The position numbers were made by a program, and so were the translations under genes. The notes below the pieces were generated by a model, which had not been told where the DNA came from, made no database searches, and saw nothing but the letters and a program-made list of their open reading frames with translations. From Piezodorus guildinii (taxonomy: Eukaryota; Arthropoda; Insecta; Hemiptera; Pentatomidae): a stretch of DNA of 64,000 nt. Of the stretch, positions 1 to 12,017 are shown in pieces. The stretch spans positions 170,645,341 through 170,709,340 of the forward strand of contig CM041293.1 of the NCBI GenBank assembly GCA_023052935.1, in the 5' to 3' direction. Every line of letters starts with the position of its first letter. Position 1 is the stretch's first letter.

Positions 1-426
1 ATATTTACTAACAGAGAGGGTTGAACCATTTTCTGCAACTCTCCCGTATGTCAACTTCAACTTTTTCTCCCTTTTTCAGATTGAAAAATATTTTAAATTA
101 CTAGGGATTCGGATTATTGTATCATTTCTGGTATAAAACTTTTAATCGCAAACATCTTATTATGAATTACACATAAAATAACCTGATATATACGCAAGTT
201 ATGAGATTTTTTCCACTATTTTAATACTGACTTAACCTTAATTTTGCTCTTTGTATAATCTTTAGGGCATGTAATAGTATTTCATCGACTATAATAATGT
301 GTGATAGAGCTTTATTTGTTTTTTTTTAAATATTTTAAGACTATTATTATACTTGAATGTTATTGGAAGTTTTTTTCTGTATTTATAAAGGGTTAAGTGG
401 CCAGACTTGAGCAACGAGATAAGAAC
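1..426. other. No gene recognised; one half of a short inverted pair
   Basis: AT-rich sequence without a coding signal. The 14 bases at 393-406 are repeated in inverted orientation at 1291-1304, next to a sequence reading cctgaaacaccct. This may mark the ends of an old DNA transposon between about 390 and 1310 that contains the H fragment, but the sequences outside the 14 bases do not match well. Confidence 0.3.
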
Positions 427-650
427 AAATCAGGTGCGGGCAACACACGACGTTCACTTACCTCCCTTATTAAAATTGATTAAAAGATTTTCAAACCCAG
501 AGATATAAATGAGTGAAACCATTAAAAAATTAATTAAATTGAATTTCTATAAGAAACATGTGTTTTATTAAAAAATCTATTATATTAATATCTAAAATAA
601 TCAGTTAGTTTTATCGGCTTAATAGTTTTATCATATCTGCGCCAAGTCTC
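427..650 (-). repeat. H-family repeat, terminal fragment
   Basis: Begins with the family's conserved end (ctggtgcgggcaacacacg followed by a variant of the ACTTTCACTTACCT motif) and continues about 200 bases into the element before similarity stops. From here to about 1360 I see no gene. Confidence 0.6.
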
Positions 651-1361
651 CTGAAAATTTGTTATTAAAATCTTACAAAAACGAGCAAAATCGTATGACG
701 GAATGAATACTAATGCATTCCTCAGGAGACGCATTATTGGTATGAGGTTATTCATTGTTATGAGTTACTTAGGCTATGATTAATTAATTAATAGTTTCAA
801 AATTCTTTATTAATAAATTCATCCGTTAATGCATTAATGGTGTTGTATAGTTTTCTAAAAACACACTACACTGATCTCCAAAAATGTTTTTTTTTATTTT
901 TAGGTCCTTAGTTCATATTTAAACCCTACACACATTTTTATTTACTAACACCCCCTCAGCATATATAACTGTTTCTTAACGTCTTAACATTCAAGCAACT
1001 CTCATAAATTAATTTCCAGTAATTATATTAAAATTGTTTTATCATTGGAAAAAAACTGATATTTAGGTACTCAACAAGTGAAGGACACTAGGTTTCATTT
1101 CCTTGGAACCAATTCTTGTAAAATTTAATGGTTTGCAACTTTCATTCCAAAGATTTTGCCGAAAAGTCAATTCCTGAGAAGCTGATAATGCCTGAAAAAC
1201 ATTCTCCACTCTAGCTCCTTAACAGCGCATTTCCAGATACATCACTAGTTGTTTTTTTTCTTGTTTTGAGTTCCTTAATTCAATCCTGATGTCTGGCCAC
1301 TTAATCCTGAAACACCCTATATATACATTTTTAGAACAATTAATTATTTAACTTAACATGT

Positions 1362-2356
1362 ATTCCTACCTTACTGGCAGAACCTTTAAGGTAAACCATA
1401 ACTTTTCCTGCTCATCCACATTTTCCCTATCTGCTGGAGTGCCTCAAGGTCATAATCTTAGGACCTATCCTCTACTCCCTTTATACAGCTGACATTCCAC
1501 TCCATCCTCGCACTGTCCTTAATACTTATGCTGATGACACGTGTGTCTTATCCGTCCATAATGATCCAACTACTGCATCCCAAACCCTTCAGTCCCACAT
1601 CACAGCCATTGAAGAATGGTGTCAAAATTGGAGGATTAAAATAAATCCCAACAGATCCCACCAAATCACCTTTGCCCTTTGTCGCAAACCGATGACTTTC
1701 TGCTCCCCAGTATCCTTTAATAATATTACCCTTACTTCTGTAGAACAAATCAGATACCTAGGTCTCCATCTTGACAAGCGCCTTACTTGGAATCCTCACA
1801 CAAGACTGAAACGACAGGAAACTGCTCGAAGATATCGATTACTACAACACTAACTAGACAAACGTTCAAAACTTCCAGTATATTACAAAAGACTCATCTA
1901 CATCACAATTTTCAGACCTATTTGGACATCTGAAATCGAGCTTTGGTGCTCTACAAAACCATCTAATTTCTCCCGCATCCAGTCCTTACAATCCAAAATC
2001 CTGAATGCTCCTTATTTTGTCACAAATCAACTCCTCCATAACGACCTAAACTTCCCATTTGTTGTAGACATAGCCTGTGATAGATAATCCTCTTTCCATT
2101 CTAAACTCCCTGCCCATACAAACCCACTTGTCCGTAACTTATCTTTCCAGATATCCCTGATAACCCTCCAAGGCGACTGAAAAGAAGGTGGCCTCGGGAC
2201 CTACTGTCTTAAAATACTTAGTAAAGTGCTACCACCGGGTAGTTCTTTCTCAAGACATTTTCATGACTTTTTATTTTCATACTACACATTTACTTATTGT
2301 ATTCTTTAGTACAGTTGTAAATTACTATAAATAAATTAAAAAAAAAAAAAAAAAGG
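1362..2356 (+). pseudogene. LINE1 (Jockey-like non-LTR retrotransposon), 5'-truncated
   Basis: Translation in shifting frames gives reverse-transcriptase motifs: a SAGVPQG-like block near 1433-1453 and the catalytic YADDT box near 1528-1542, then the thumb region with Y-L-G-L-x-L-D-K-R-L-T-W. The frame is broken by several frameshifts and stops. The 3' end has a short UTR, AATAAA and a poly(A) run. The 8-base target duplication taacatgt lies at 1354-1361 and 2357-2364. The same family recurs at 6855-7504 (-), 10296-10936, 11235-12008, 44853-45341 and 45450-45975. Confidence 0.85.
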
Positions 2357-2404
2357 TAACATGTTTGGTTTAACAATATTGATCTTGTACCTTCACTTTT
2401 TTAG

Positions 2405-4143
2405 GTGGTGAAAGTCAACAAAAGAAGCACAAGTGTCCATATTGTGATCATACTACTACGCTAGCTTACAGTATCAAAGTTCACATAATTTCAAAACATA
2501 CTGATGATAAGCCTTTCCAGTGTCCGCATTGTGACTATAAAGGAAAGTTTTCAGGTGCGTTAAAAAACCACATAATGTGCAGCCACTCTACCGACAACCC
2601 TCACAAGTGCCCACATTGTACTTTTACCGCTTTATATCCTAGCACAGTGCAGAAACATATATTTAACGTACATAAACAGTTGAAGGACTTCCAGTGTGAT
2701 AACTGCCCCTTCAAGGCATCCTCTAGGACACAGTTGAGAAAACATTTATTGAGCAAACATACTTCAGAGAGGCGTCACAAGTGCCCACATTGTGATTATA
2801 GGGCTGTATTAGCTACTGGTTTAAAAAGGCACATACAGTACAAGCATACACAAGAGAAGCCTCTACAGTGCCCTCATTGCGAATACAAAGCAATGTACAG
2901 TGCTGGGCTTAAAATTCACATAATGGCAAAACATACAAAGGAAAAGCCTTTCCAGTGCGAACAGTGCCAATTCAGAACTACAACAGCCCATGGGCTTAAA
3001 ACACACGTCTTATCACAACACGAAGTAAGGGAAAAGTCACATCAGTGTCCCTATTGTGAAAACAAATATGTCATGAAAAGGAGTTTAAGAAGTCATATAT
3101 TTGCCCAGCACAGTGTCGACAAACCTTATAATTGTTCATACTGCGATTTTAAAACAGCTTGGCCTGGAAGTATAAAAGCACACGTAATGACTTATCATAC
3201 TAAAGAAAGGCCCTTCCGATGTTCTCATTGTGAATATGGAGCTATAGACAATGCTACGTTGAAAAAACATATAGCTATTTATCATACATTAGTGAAACCG
3301 CTCAAGTGCCCATACTGCGATTTCAGAACCATAAAGAATTTCACTTTGAAAGGCCATATTATGGTTCACCATACTAAAGAAAAACCATTCCATTGTTCAT
3401 ATTGCGATTATAAAGCTACGTATCATAGCAGTTTAAAAATCCATGTCAAAACACGGCATACCATGGAGAAGCTATACTGTTGTCCTCATTGCGATTTTTC
3501 AACCATAAATAATTTCAAATTACAAGGGCATATAATGGGTACGCACACTAATGAAAGACCGTTTCAATGTTCGGCTTGTGAGTACAGCACTGTTTATCGA
3601 AGTAGACTGAAAGAACACATACAAGCACGTCATTCCTTAACTAAGCCTTTAAGGTGTCCACATTGTGAATTTGAAACTAGGAAAAATTATACCTTACAAG
3701 GACACATTATGTCTCGACATACTAATGAGAAACCTTATCATTGTTCCCTGTGTGACTACAAAGCGGTTCATCGTTGTAGGCTGAAGGAGCACATCATGGC
3801 TGTCCACACCAATGAAAAACCTTATCAGTGCAAGTACTGTGATTACAAAACTGTTTATCGAGGTAGTTTAAGGTATCATGTGAAGGCTCAACATTCTGCC
3901 GATAATACCCCGATTCAGTGCCCTCATTGCGAGTTCACTACTTCGGCAAAAGTTGCAATGCGAAAACATATCAAGTTTCATATTAGTACCGAAAAACCGT
4001 TTGAATGTTCACACTGTGGGTTCCGGACTGTTTATCATACTAACTTGAAGAAGCATATAGTTCGGCAACATATCAGTATCGATGAGAAAACTGATTTCGC
4101 CTCTAATACAGATGATAAGTCATTAATCTCCTTAGAAACGTGA
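2405..4143 (+). CDS. C2H2 zinc-finger protein, terminal exon with 19 fingers
   Basis: A likely nuclear DNA-binding protein. The reading frame starts at a splice acceptor (pyrimidine run then ag at 2403-2404). It is open before the first ATG at 2575, which lies inside a finger, so that ATG is not the true start. An in-frame stop at 2380 shows the upstream part must come from another exon, not identified here. Nineteen fingers of the form C-x2-C-x12-H-x4-H run almost without gaps and are joined by TGEKP-like linkers such as HTKEKPF and HTNEKPY. The second-to-last finger has the shorter H-x3-H. About 28 residues rich in acidic and polar side chains follow the last finger. Fingers 11 to 16 repeat as two-finger units. 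No ZAD or BTB domain is visible in this exon. The targets cannot be predicted from the sequence alone. Confidence 0.92.
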
Positions 4144-5589
4144 AGTTTGTTCTAGGTTGAACGAGAGGGAATGAATTGAAAAGTTTTTCTAGCTTTTCTT
4201 TAATCAGGCGTACTCCTGATTAACTTTTGCTTCTATGATCTATAATTAGATCTGCATCTATTTTTTACCTAATTTAGGTATGAGTGAGTCTACTTAAAAA
4301 ATTATAGGTTACTTTTTACACATTAGAATGACTAAAACATATTACGTGTGTAATATAGAACTCAAGTTATTTTAATTGTTTTTAGCAACTGGATATAGAA
4401 AGAAGCAGAAATTAAAGAATATATGTTTTTTTATAATATTGAAATCATCAATTTCTTAGAATACATAAATTATTATGGAAACGTTCAAGGTATTAAGTTG
4501 ATTTGTTTTTTGAAAAGTTAGTTGAAAGAGATGAAATCTTCAGGAGACCATTAATTGAAGATGCACCATAAGAAAAGCTGATCCAATGTGACTGTTCTTC
4601 GAGATAGGAATGATGGTATTTCAGTTGATTAAATTGATCTCATAATTTCTCATATTTCGTCAAATTCTTCCTAACTTATATGAAGATAATATATGATTGA
4701 AGCCTGTTATTACAGAATATATTTTATGCTTTTTTTAGATCTGGTTATATCTACGATTTAGGTAATATATTTTTTTATTTGATAATTATGAGATTAAACA
4801 TGTTACAACCCGACTGAGAGTGCAGTATTATTAATTACTAATGGAATAAAGTGCAATATTGTCAGTTACTATACCTAGCATTTTCAATATTAAAAAAATT
4901 GAAAATGTACAAAACTATTGCGCTTGTAAGCTTTATTAATGATCAACAATTCAAGAGATTGTCCCAGTGAAAAACTAAAATTTAGAATATTTAGAATATG
5001 ACAACTATACAAACATGACAAAAAAAAACGTCCTAATAAATAGAGGCGTTCTATAAAATATAATTTAGAGGAAGAATAAACTGATAAGGGCATTAACTAT
5101 GTTTATAAGATGCACTTAAATTGTTATAGCATTGCTGATTATTTGAAGTGTTGATTAATCAAATTTATTTACTTTTGTATTTATTTATTTTTTTATTTAA
5201 TTTTTTCCCCCAAAATCGAAGTCTGGAAAAATTATATCGATATTTTATTTGTATTATTAACAAATTTTTAGATGCTAAAATTAGTTAATATTTTAATTGT
5301 AGGTCGAAAAGTAGGTCACTGCACTGATTATTTTAAGATTTCGTGATCTGTTACAGTTTTATGATGTATAATTGTTAAAATTTTTTTAAATACAATATAC
5401 TTCTTAGACCTGATAGTTTTATATCTATTATAATTATTTATGAATATATTTTGTAATTATGCTGTCGAAGCTTATGTTTCAAACTTGAAGGTTTCTTGAA
5501 AACTTGTGCATATTATAATACAATTTTTAATTTTTTGAAGTTTCGTAATTAATTAATTTAAAGAGTTGAGGAAAAGAAACAATAATTTA
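4144..5589. other. Probable 3' UTR and intergenic AT-rich sequence
   Basis: No coding signal. The first strong AATAAA on the + strand after the zinc-finger stop is at 4845-4850 and could be the polyadenylation signal, but nothing else supports this. Confidence 0.35.
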
Positions 5590-5601
5590 TCAATGACAAA
5601 T

Positions 5602-5833
5602 TTTTATGTCCAAGATTGAGGGTTTAAACCCAGCTGAGTATTTAAAGGAAGTAAAAAATCCTTTGTTATGTCGTTCTTCAGAGGAGACATAAAATGTTGG
5701 TCCTGCACTCCTCAAATACTTCTTAAAGATCCCTGTCCTAATTAAACCTGGATAGGCAAAATTTAGGACTCTCTCTGTAGCATCATCCGATTAGCCACAG
5801 TAGCATAATTGATATAGAATAAATAAACAAACA
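5602..5833 (+). mobile_element. SINE-A (tRNA-derived), partial head
   Basis: Contains the family body (aaaaaatcc..., then ...taaagatccct..., ...acctggataggcaaaatttaggact...) and ends in an (AAAT/AAAC)-like tail. The 12-base target duplication tcaatgacaaat lies at 5590-5601 and 5834-5845. The head is diverged from the full copy at 61076-61372. Confidence 0.8.
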
Positions 5834-5869
5834 ATCAATGACAAATGTACATCTATGCTTTTAAAAAAA

Positions 5870-6408
5870 TTAATTTACTATTTCAAAGGATATGCCCGAT
5901 TTTCATATTTTAAGGACTGTTTTAAATTTTTTTTTTTTTTTTCATTCTAAGTTAAAGTCGCCATTCTCGTTGAAAGGATTCTTAACAATTGACATTTATC
6001 ATAACCAGAATACGGTTCAAAATGGAAGAGAACCTCCATTTTTGACTCGATTCTCCTTTTAAAAGGATACGAATCGAAATAAATCACTGGTAACTAGGAT
6101 TACCACATTAAAAAGGACACTTTTTTATATAGAAACTCTCTTCCTGATGCAAGAAGCTGTCCGAAATAACTTAAGTCTAACTGTCTATATTAGGGTGGGT
6201 GTGGTGGGTTTACGCCCGAAAAGGACTAATTTACTATTTCAAAGGATATGCCCGATTTTCATATTTTAAGGACTGTTTTAATTTTTTTTTTTTCATTCTA
6301 AGTTAAAGTCGCCATTCTCGTTGAAAGGATTCTTAACAATTGACATTTATTATAACCAGGAAACGGTTCAAAATGGAAGAGAACCTCCATTTTTGACTCG
6401 ATTCTCCT
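5870..6408. repeat. Direct duplication of a ~185-bp segment
   Basis: Bases 5870-6057 and 6227-6408 are nearly identical, differing mainly in the length of a poly(T) run and a few substitutions. The 169 bases between them have no recognised content. It could be an LTR-like pair or a local tandem duplication. Confidence 0.8.
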
Positions 6409-6698
6409 GGGGTCTTATTTATTTACAAAATACGCAGTGTGTGCATAAACCAGGAATTTATAACTAAATGAAGCACTTTTGTCTTTACTTATAGGTCATT
6501 TCCAACATCCAATTTTTTTTTTCCGATCTGAGAATTTATTGTACTCATACTCGTATATTTGTCCTAACAAGGAAAAAACAAAATATTCTAAAATATATAC
6601 AATAAGTTATCGATGAAATTACCATTAAAAATATTCACTTTATTCACTGTACACTTTTGGAGAGCGGTGTGGTCTAATGGATAGAGCACAAGTCTACT

Positions 6699-7529
6699 CG
6701 GGGAGTAAAAAATCCTTAGCTATGCTGTCCTTAGGAGGGGTCATAAAATGGTGGTCCCGAGCCCGTTCAATGCCTGGTACTCATTAAAGATCCCACTGTA
6801 GCATCGTCTGGATAGTCACAGTAGGATAAAGTTTTGTTAAATTAATGAAAAATAACTTTTTTTTTATTTTTTTTTTATTATATTTTATTGAAATTTACAA
6901 CTGTATAGGAATACATCAAGTAAATGTGCTGATTAAAGATAGTGTACATGAAAAACCTGAAGAGAAACTGCCCATTGGCAGCACTCTAGTAATTAATCTA
7001 AACAAGAAGGTCACGAGGCCATCTTCTTTTCAGACGCCTCGGAGGATTGTCGGGAATTGAAGAGGAAGCAAGGATTGAAACTAATGGGTTAGAGTGGGAT
7101 TGGAGTTTGTCATGGAAGGATTGATACCTGGTTCGGGCCAAATCAGCTACAAAGGTCTTCATGGATAAGCTTATTCGTGATAAAATAAGGAGCGTTTAGG
7201 ATTTTTCGAAGGATTTTGGATTGTAAGGATTGGATACGGGAAGAATTTGATGGTTTAGTGGAGCCCCATAGCTCAACTCCGTAAGTCCAGATAGGTCTTA
7301 TGATGGTCATGTAGATGAGTCTTTTGTAGTTAAGTGAAGGGTTAGAGCGTTTGTCTAGTAAGTGTTGAAGTAACCGAAAGCGGCGAGCAGTTTCTTGTCG
7401 TTTCAGTCTAGTGTGCAGATTCCATGTTAAACGTTTGTCAAGTTGAAGCCCTAGGTAGCGGATCTGTTCAACTGGAACGAGTGGAATGTTATTAAAGGAT
7501 ACTGAATGAAAAATACAAACAAATAAACT
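6699..7529 (+). mobile_element. SINE-A inserted in SINE-B, itself split by a LINE
   Basis: The SINE-A body at 6699-6854 and its tail at 7516-7529 are separated by LINE1. The SINE lacks its tRNA-like head. Its 8-base target duplication agtctact comes from the SINE-B host. Confidence 0.75.
6855..7504 (-). pseudogene. LINE1 fragment, reverse orientation
   Basis: Reading the - strand from 7504 down, the sequence matches the C-terminal third of the RT region of the LINE at 1362-2356 (an IRYLGLQLDKRLTW-like block) and then a long internally deleted 3' region. The poly(A) shows as poly(T) at about 6855-6885. The 11-base target duplication aatgaaaaata is at 6844-6854 and 7505-7515. The short + strand ORF at 6845 is only the reverse of this tail. 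Confidence 0.8.
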
Positions 7530-7837
7530 AGTCTACTATAATCCGGGTCTCTGGTTCAAACCCCAGCTGTGGCAGAATTATTTATTCAATTATTTCAGCC
7601 GTGGAGCAACCCTGGGGTATGGGAACCCTCCTGGTGCACACCCAGCCTCTGTAAAATGGGTTCTCAAATGTAGGGGGAGAAAAACCTGACGGCAGAGTGT
7701 GATATAGGCCTAATTACCTTCTTGCATGGCTATTGGCATAGAAACACTACAAATCTCTGTAAATACTCTTCATGGGTTGTAGAGGTACAGTTTCCTTTTT
7801 TTTTTTTTTTACTCTTCACTTAAGTATATTTTACTTT

Positions 7838-8705
7838 TTACTTTCACTTACTATATATAGTAAGGGAAAGTATTGCGATCATGAAAATTTTCAAATTCCA
7901 GTTTTCAACGGAAGTACATGTTTTAGGGTCCCCTGAGTCCAAATGACCAAGTCCCGCAAAAAGGTCTGTGTGTGTGTGTCCGTGTGTGGTAACTCCTGAA
8001 ATTTCATATTTAAGACAAATATACGCCCGAGACGTTACAAAACCTTTTTCATCAATATGAGCTCACCACTTTATATCATGCATTTTGCACCTTTTTTCGA
8101 TTTTCTAAAAAAAGGTTCCAACAATTTTGATAAACTCGCTATATCAATGTAAAATTTAATAGGCTTTAACATAATGTAAGTTTCATTCTGATTAAAATAG
8201 TCTGACTGGGCTTAAATGCCGATATTTTAAATTGTCTTCTTCAAAAGTACCTTTAATTTTGTAGATTCTATAAAAATAACCATATTATCTTGTTAGCATT
8301 GATAAATAACAGCTAAATATGTAAGTTGTGTGAATTTGAAAAACAATTAAAGGAGAAAACTGAAAAAATATTCTTTTAATGCAATATTTTGTTTTTGAAC
8401 ATAAGAACAGTAATATGATGTATGATATACCGTTTGAAAGCTAAAGATTTTAGAAAAATTATTATCTTATACTCAAGCTTTTAAAAGTTAATAGAGAGTG
8501 ATGAAAATCCGATAAAACTAATTGATTATTTTGGATAATAATATAATAGATTTTTTAATAAAACACATGTTTCTATAGAAATTCCATTTAATTAATTCTT
8601 TAATGGTTTCACTCAATTTTATCTGTTATGTATTTTAAAATTCTTTAATTGATTCTAGAAACGGAGGTAAGTGAAAGTCGTGTGTTGCCCGCAGCAGATT
8701 TTTTG
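7838..8705 (+). repeat. H-family repeat, complete copy
   Basis: Starts with actttcacttac joined to a perfect 18-base palindrome (cttactatatatagtaag) and ends with gtaagtgaaagtcgtgtgttgcccgc. It contains a short tg repeat near 7966-7985. There is no coding capacity. The two ends share an inverted actttcacttac motif that is terminal at the left and about 20 bases inside the right end. Confidence 0.85.
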
Positions 8706-10283
8706 TAATGGTATTGCCATCTATAACTTATTGTATGTATCTTCTAATATTCTGTATTTTCACTGTTAGGGTATGAATATGAGGACCATAAATTCTTGAA
8801 ACAGCCATTAAATTTTATCCTTCAGTACTTATTATATAGAGGTATAATCTGTAATTCCATCATTTTTCACTCAGTCCCTTTGGAAATATTTCACTGTAAA
8901 TATTACTGAACTTGGAAATAGTCCTTTGAAAATTTATATTAAAAAGAAGGCCAATGCTTACACGATCGAAATTTCTACTACAAATATTGCAACAATTAGA
9001 CTACACAAGAAACAAAAATTAAGCGTGAGACTTCTTTCTAAACTCCCTTGTTATAACCCGCTATAAGTTTTAGTTGATTTATATTTTCGTAAATTTTTTA
9101 AACCATTTTCTTGGCTATTTAGGTAATATGCTGTAAGGACCAAAACTGTATACAGTACTCTTATCAACACTAGTTTTTGTTTCGCTCTGAAATATGCAAA
9201 ATTACAGTAGTCAATAATTTTTAAAGAAAATGTTATTTTAGCAGCAAAGAGAATTTTATAACTCGAGAACCAGCTCAGTCTCAGTCACCAAATTTATGCC
9301 GCTTATTAACACCGTATTGATGTGTAACCTGTGTTAGCTTTATGATTTTTGACTCAGTCCATTTTGAGTTATTTTAAACTTTGCGGAAAATGAATTCTTG
9401 CTATTTTTGGAAATTCATATACAAAAAAGGACTGAGTTCTCAAGATCTAAATTTTTACAGCAAGTAGGGCTGTAACTAAGCTAGGTGTTAAAAAATAATC
9501 AAAGCTGAGTCTTATTTCCTTTATAGATTTTTAACTCGCTAAAAATCTCATTTTATAAAAAAAAAAAAAAATTCAAGGATTCTTTTAACCACTTTCTTCT
9601 AAAGATAATAAGTTGTAAGGACAAAATATATAGAGCATGTCCTTATGTTATTCTTTGTTTTTGTTTTGACTTGATATCTGCAAAATTACGAGAATTAGAG
9701 AGATTTTCGCAATACATGTTTTCAGTCGCGAAGCTGACTTAAAACGGCTGCAACACTAAAAGTATTTTTGGAAAAAAAATTTATCCACAGTTTTTATTCA
9801 TAAAAAGGTAGAGAATAGCTGGTTAAAAAATTCATTAAAATAAAAATGTTGAGCAGCAAAATTAATAAAATTGGATGATTTCAAATGGATTGACCCATAT
9901 GTAATTTTTTTTTTTTTTTTTTCAAAATTATTAAGTTGTTCATGTTAGGCATACCATTTCCTTGACTAAATGATGAATTAAAAAAAATAAAATAAGAATA
10001 CTAGCTTTAACCCCACAACTTTGCTTAAAAATATTTCACTTTATGTTACTGTTATATATACATATATGCCTTTTTGATAAGAGTAACTATGATACATATA
10101 ACTTGGGGTATAAGTCAGTCAGTTAGTCTTTCAACTATTTATGTGTACAACAAATAAAGTTCTTACTTAGTGTCAGATCTTAATTTTACTATGTCAAATT
10201 AATCAAAACATTTTACCCATTTTTCTGTGAAGCTTTTCACTCTCTCCTTTCCCTTCCAAAAAAAGTAACTTATTTTAGATTTT
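8706..10283. other. No gene recognised
   Basis: AT-rich sequence with poly(A) and poly(T) runs. The phrases 'ctcagtccctttggaaat' and 'actcagtccattttgagt' near 8870 and 9352 suggest an old internally repeated element, but I could not delimit it. Confidence 0.4.
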
Positions 10284-10295
10284 AGAAATAAGTTC

Positions 10296-10936
10296 ATACC
10301 TGTTGAACAAATCCAATACCTAGGACTCCATCTTGACAAATGTCTTACATGGAATCCTCACACGAGACTAAAACGACAAGAAACTGCCCGTAGATACCGA
10401 TTATTACAACACTTACTCGACAAATGTTCAAAACTTCCAATTCAGTACAAAAAGCTCATTTATATTACTGTCATCAGACCCATCTGGACATATAGAATCG
10501 AGCTTTGGGGCTCTACTAAGCCATCAAATTCCTCCCGCATCCAATCCTTACAATCGAAAATCCTTCGCAAAATCCTAAATGCTCCTTATTTCGTCACAAA
10601 TAAAATCATCCATAACGACGTTAATATCCCATTTGTTGCAGACCTTTTTCGTACCAGATATACCACTTTTAATTCCAAACTCCCAACCCATTCAAACCCT
10701 CTTGTCTGCAACCTATCAACCTCACATATTCCCGTCATGTAGGACAACCGTCCGAGGAAATTGAAAAGAAGATGGGCTCGGGATCTGCTTACTTAAATAA
10801 ACATTGAAGTATTATCACTGGGTAGTTTCTTCACAAGCCTTTTACGCCCTTTTATTATAATTCAACCCTTTTACTTTTTGTATTTATGTTAATATACAGT
10901 TGTAAAATTCAATAAAAAAATATACTTATAAAAAAA
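10296..10936 (+). pseudogene. LINE1 fragment (3' end of RT ORF)
   Basis: Encodes in broken frames the VEQIQYLGLHLDK-like block and the following C-terminal RT region, then the family 3' UTR and A-rich tail. The 12-base target duplication agaaataagttc is at 10284-10295 and 10937-10948. It is 5'-truncated, as is common for LINE copies. Confidence 0.85.
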
Positions 10937-11234
10937 AGAAATAAGTTCTATTTCTAATAGCCAAATGTTCTTTAGTGGCTTAAAATCATTTTAAAAACTC
11001 AATAACAATAGAACTTATTTCCATAGAAACCTACTCATGAAACGTGGATAATACATTAATATCTTAGTTATAAATTTATTAGTATATTATTAGATGATTT
11101 TGCTTTTATGTGCTTAGAAATTTGATTATCTTTCAAAAGAGTACTTAAAGTAATCCAAGACCAGAAAAGTGAGTGAACAGTGACTTTCTTGTACAAAAAT
11201 AGATTTCATTTTTTCAAAATTTAAAATTGGTTTC

Positions 11235-12008
11235 CTCAATGGCAGATCCTTCAAAGTAAATCATAATAATTCCTATTCATCCATTTTTAGTCAGTTTGCT
11301 GGTGTTCCTCAAGGCAGTATCCTAGGACCCATCCTTTACACAGTTTATACAGCTGATATCCCATCCCATCCTAACACTTTCCTTTCTACCTATGCTGATG
11401 ACACATGGGTGTTATCAGTCAATGCTGATCCAACTATTGCCTCTCAAACTCTCCAATCCCACATCATAGACCTTGAAGTATGGTGTCAGAATTGGAGAAT
11501 AAAAATAAATCCCATTAAATAACCTTTACCCTACGTCGTAAACCTATGACATCCTGCCCAACAGTATCCTTCAATAACACTCCTCTTGTCCCGGTTGAAC
11601 AGATCCGATACCAAGGATTGCACTTGGACAAACGTCTTACTTGGAACCCTCATACAAGACTCAAAAGACAAGAAACTGCCTGACGTTTTCGACTACTTCA
11701 ACACTTACTGGACAAACGCTCAAACTTTCCCCTTAAGTACAAAAGGCTCATCTACATGACTATCATAAGACCGATATGGACTTACGGAGTAGAGATTTGG
11801 GGCTCTACTAAACCATCAAATTCTTCCCGTATCCAATCCCTACAATCCAAAATCCTTCGTAAAATCTTTTAGTTTAGAATATTTTTAGAGTGCTTCCACT
11901 GGGAAGCTTCTCTACATTTGTTCATGCCTTTATATATTTTTCTCAAATTTACTTGTTGTATTCCATTATACAGTTGTAAATTCCAATAAATAAATTTTTT
12001 TTTAAAAT
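11235..12008 (+). pseudogene. LINE1 fragment with internal deletion
   Basis: Carries the SAGVPQGSILGPIL-like region near 11300-11330 and a YADDT box near 11391-11405. After the block about 11860 it jumps directly to the 3' UTR, so the end of the ORF is missing. A 9-base duplication attggtttc is at 11226-11234 and 12009-12017. Confidence 0.85.
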
Positions 12009-12017
12009 ATTGGTTTC

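Larger units (their letters stand above)
6658..7815 (+). mobile_element. SINE-B (second tRNA-like SINE), split by nested insertions
   Basis: The outer pieces 6658-6698 and 7538-7815 join into a tRNA-like head with an A-box-like stretch (ggtctaatgg) and a B-box (ggttcaaaccc). A body follows that ends in ttgtagaggtacag and a poly(T). The acceptor arms do not pair, so it is not a functional tRNA gene. The insertion in the middle is flanked by agtctact at 6691-6698 and 7530-7537. A reverse copy of the 3' part lies at 23422-23520. Confidence 0.65.

Noticed and set aside
6845..7060. 71-codon + strand open frame with a hydrophobic start that looks like a signal peptide
   Set aside because: It is the reverse of the poly(A) tail and 3' end of the LINE1 copy at 6855-7504.
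6658..7600. tRNA gene split by an insertion
   Set aside because: A- and B-box-like motifs are present but the acceptor and anticodon arms do not pair, and a SINE body follows.
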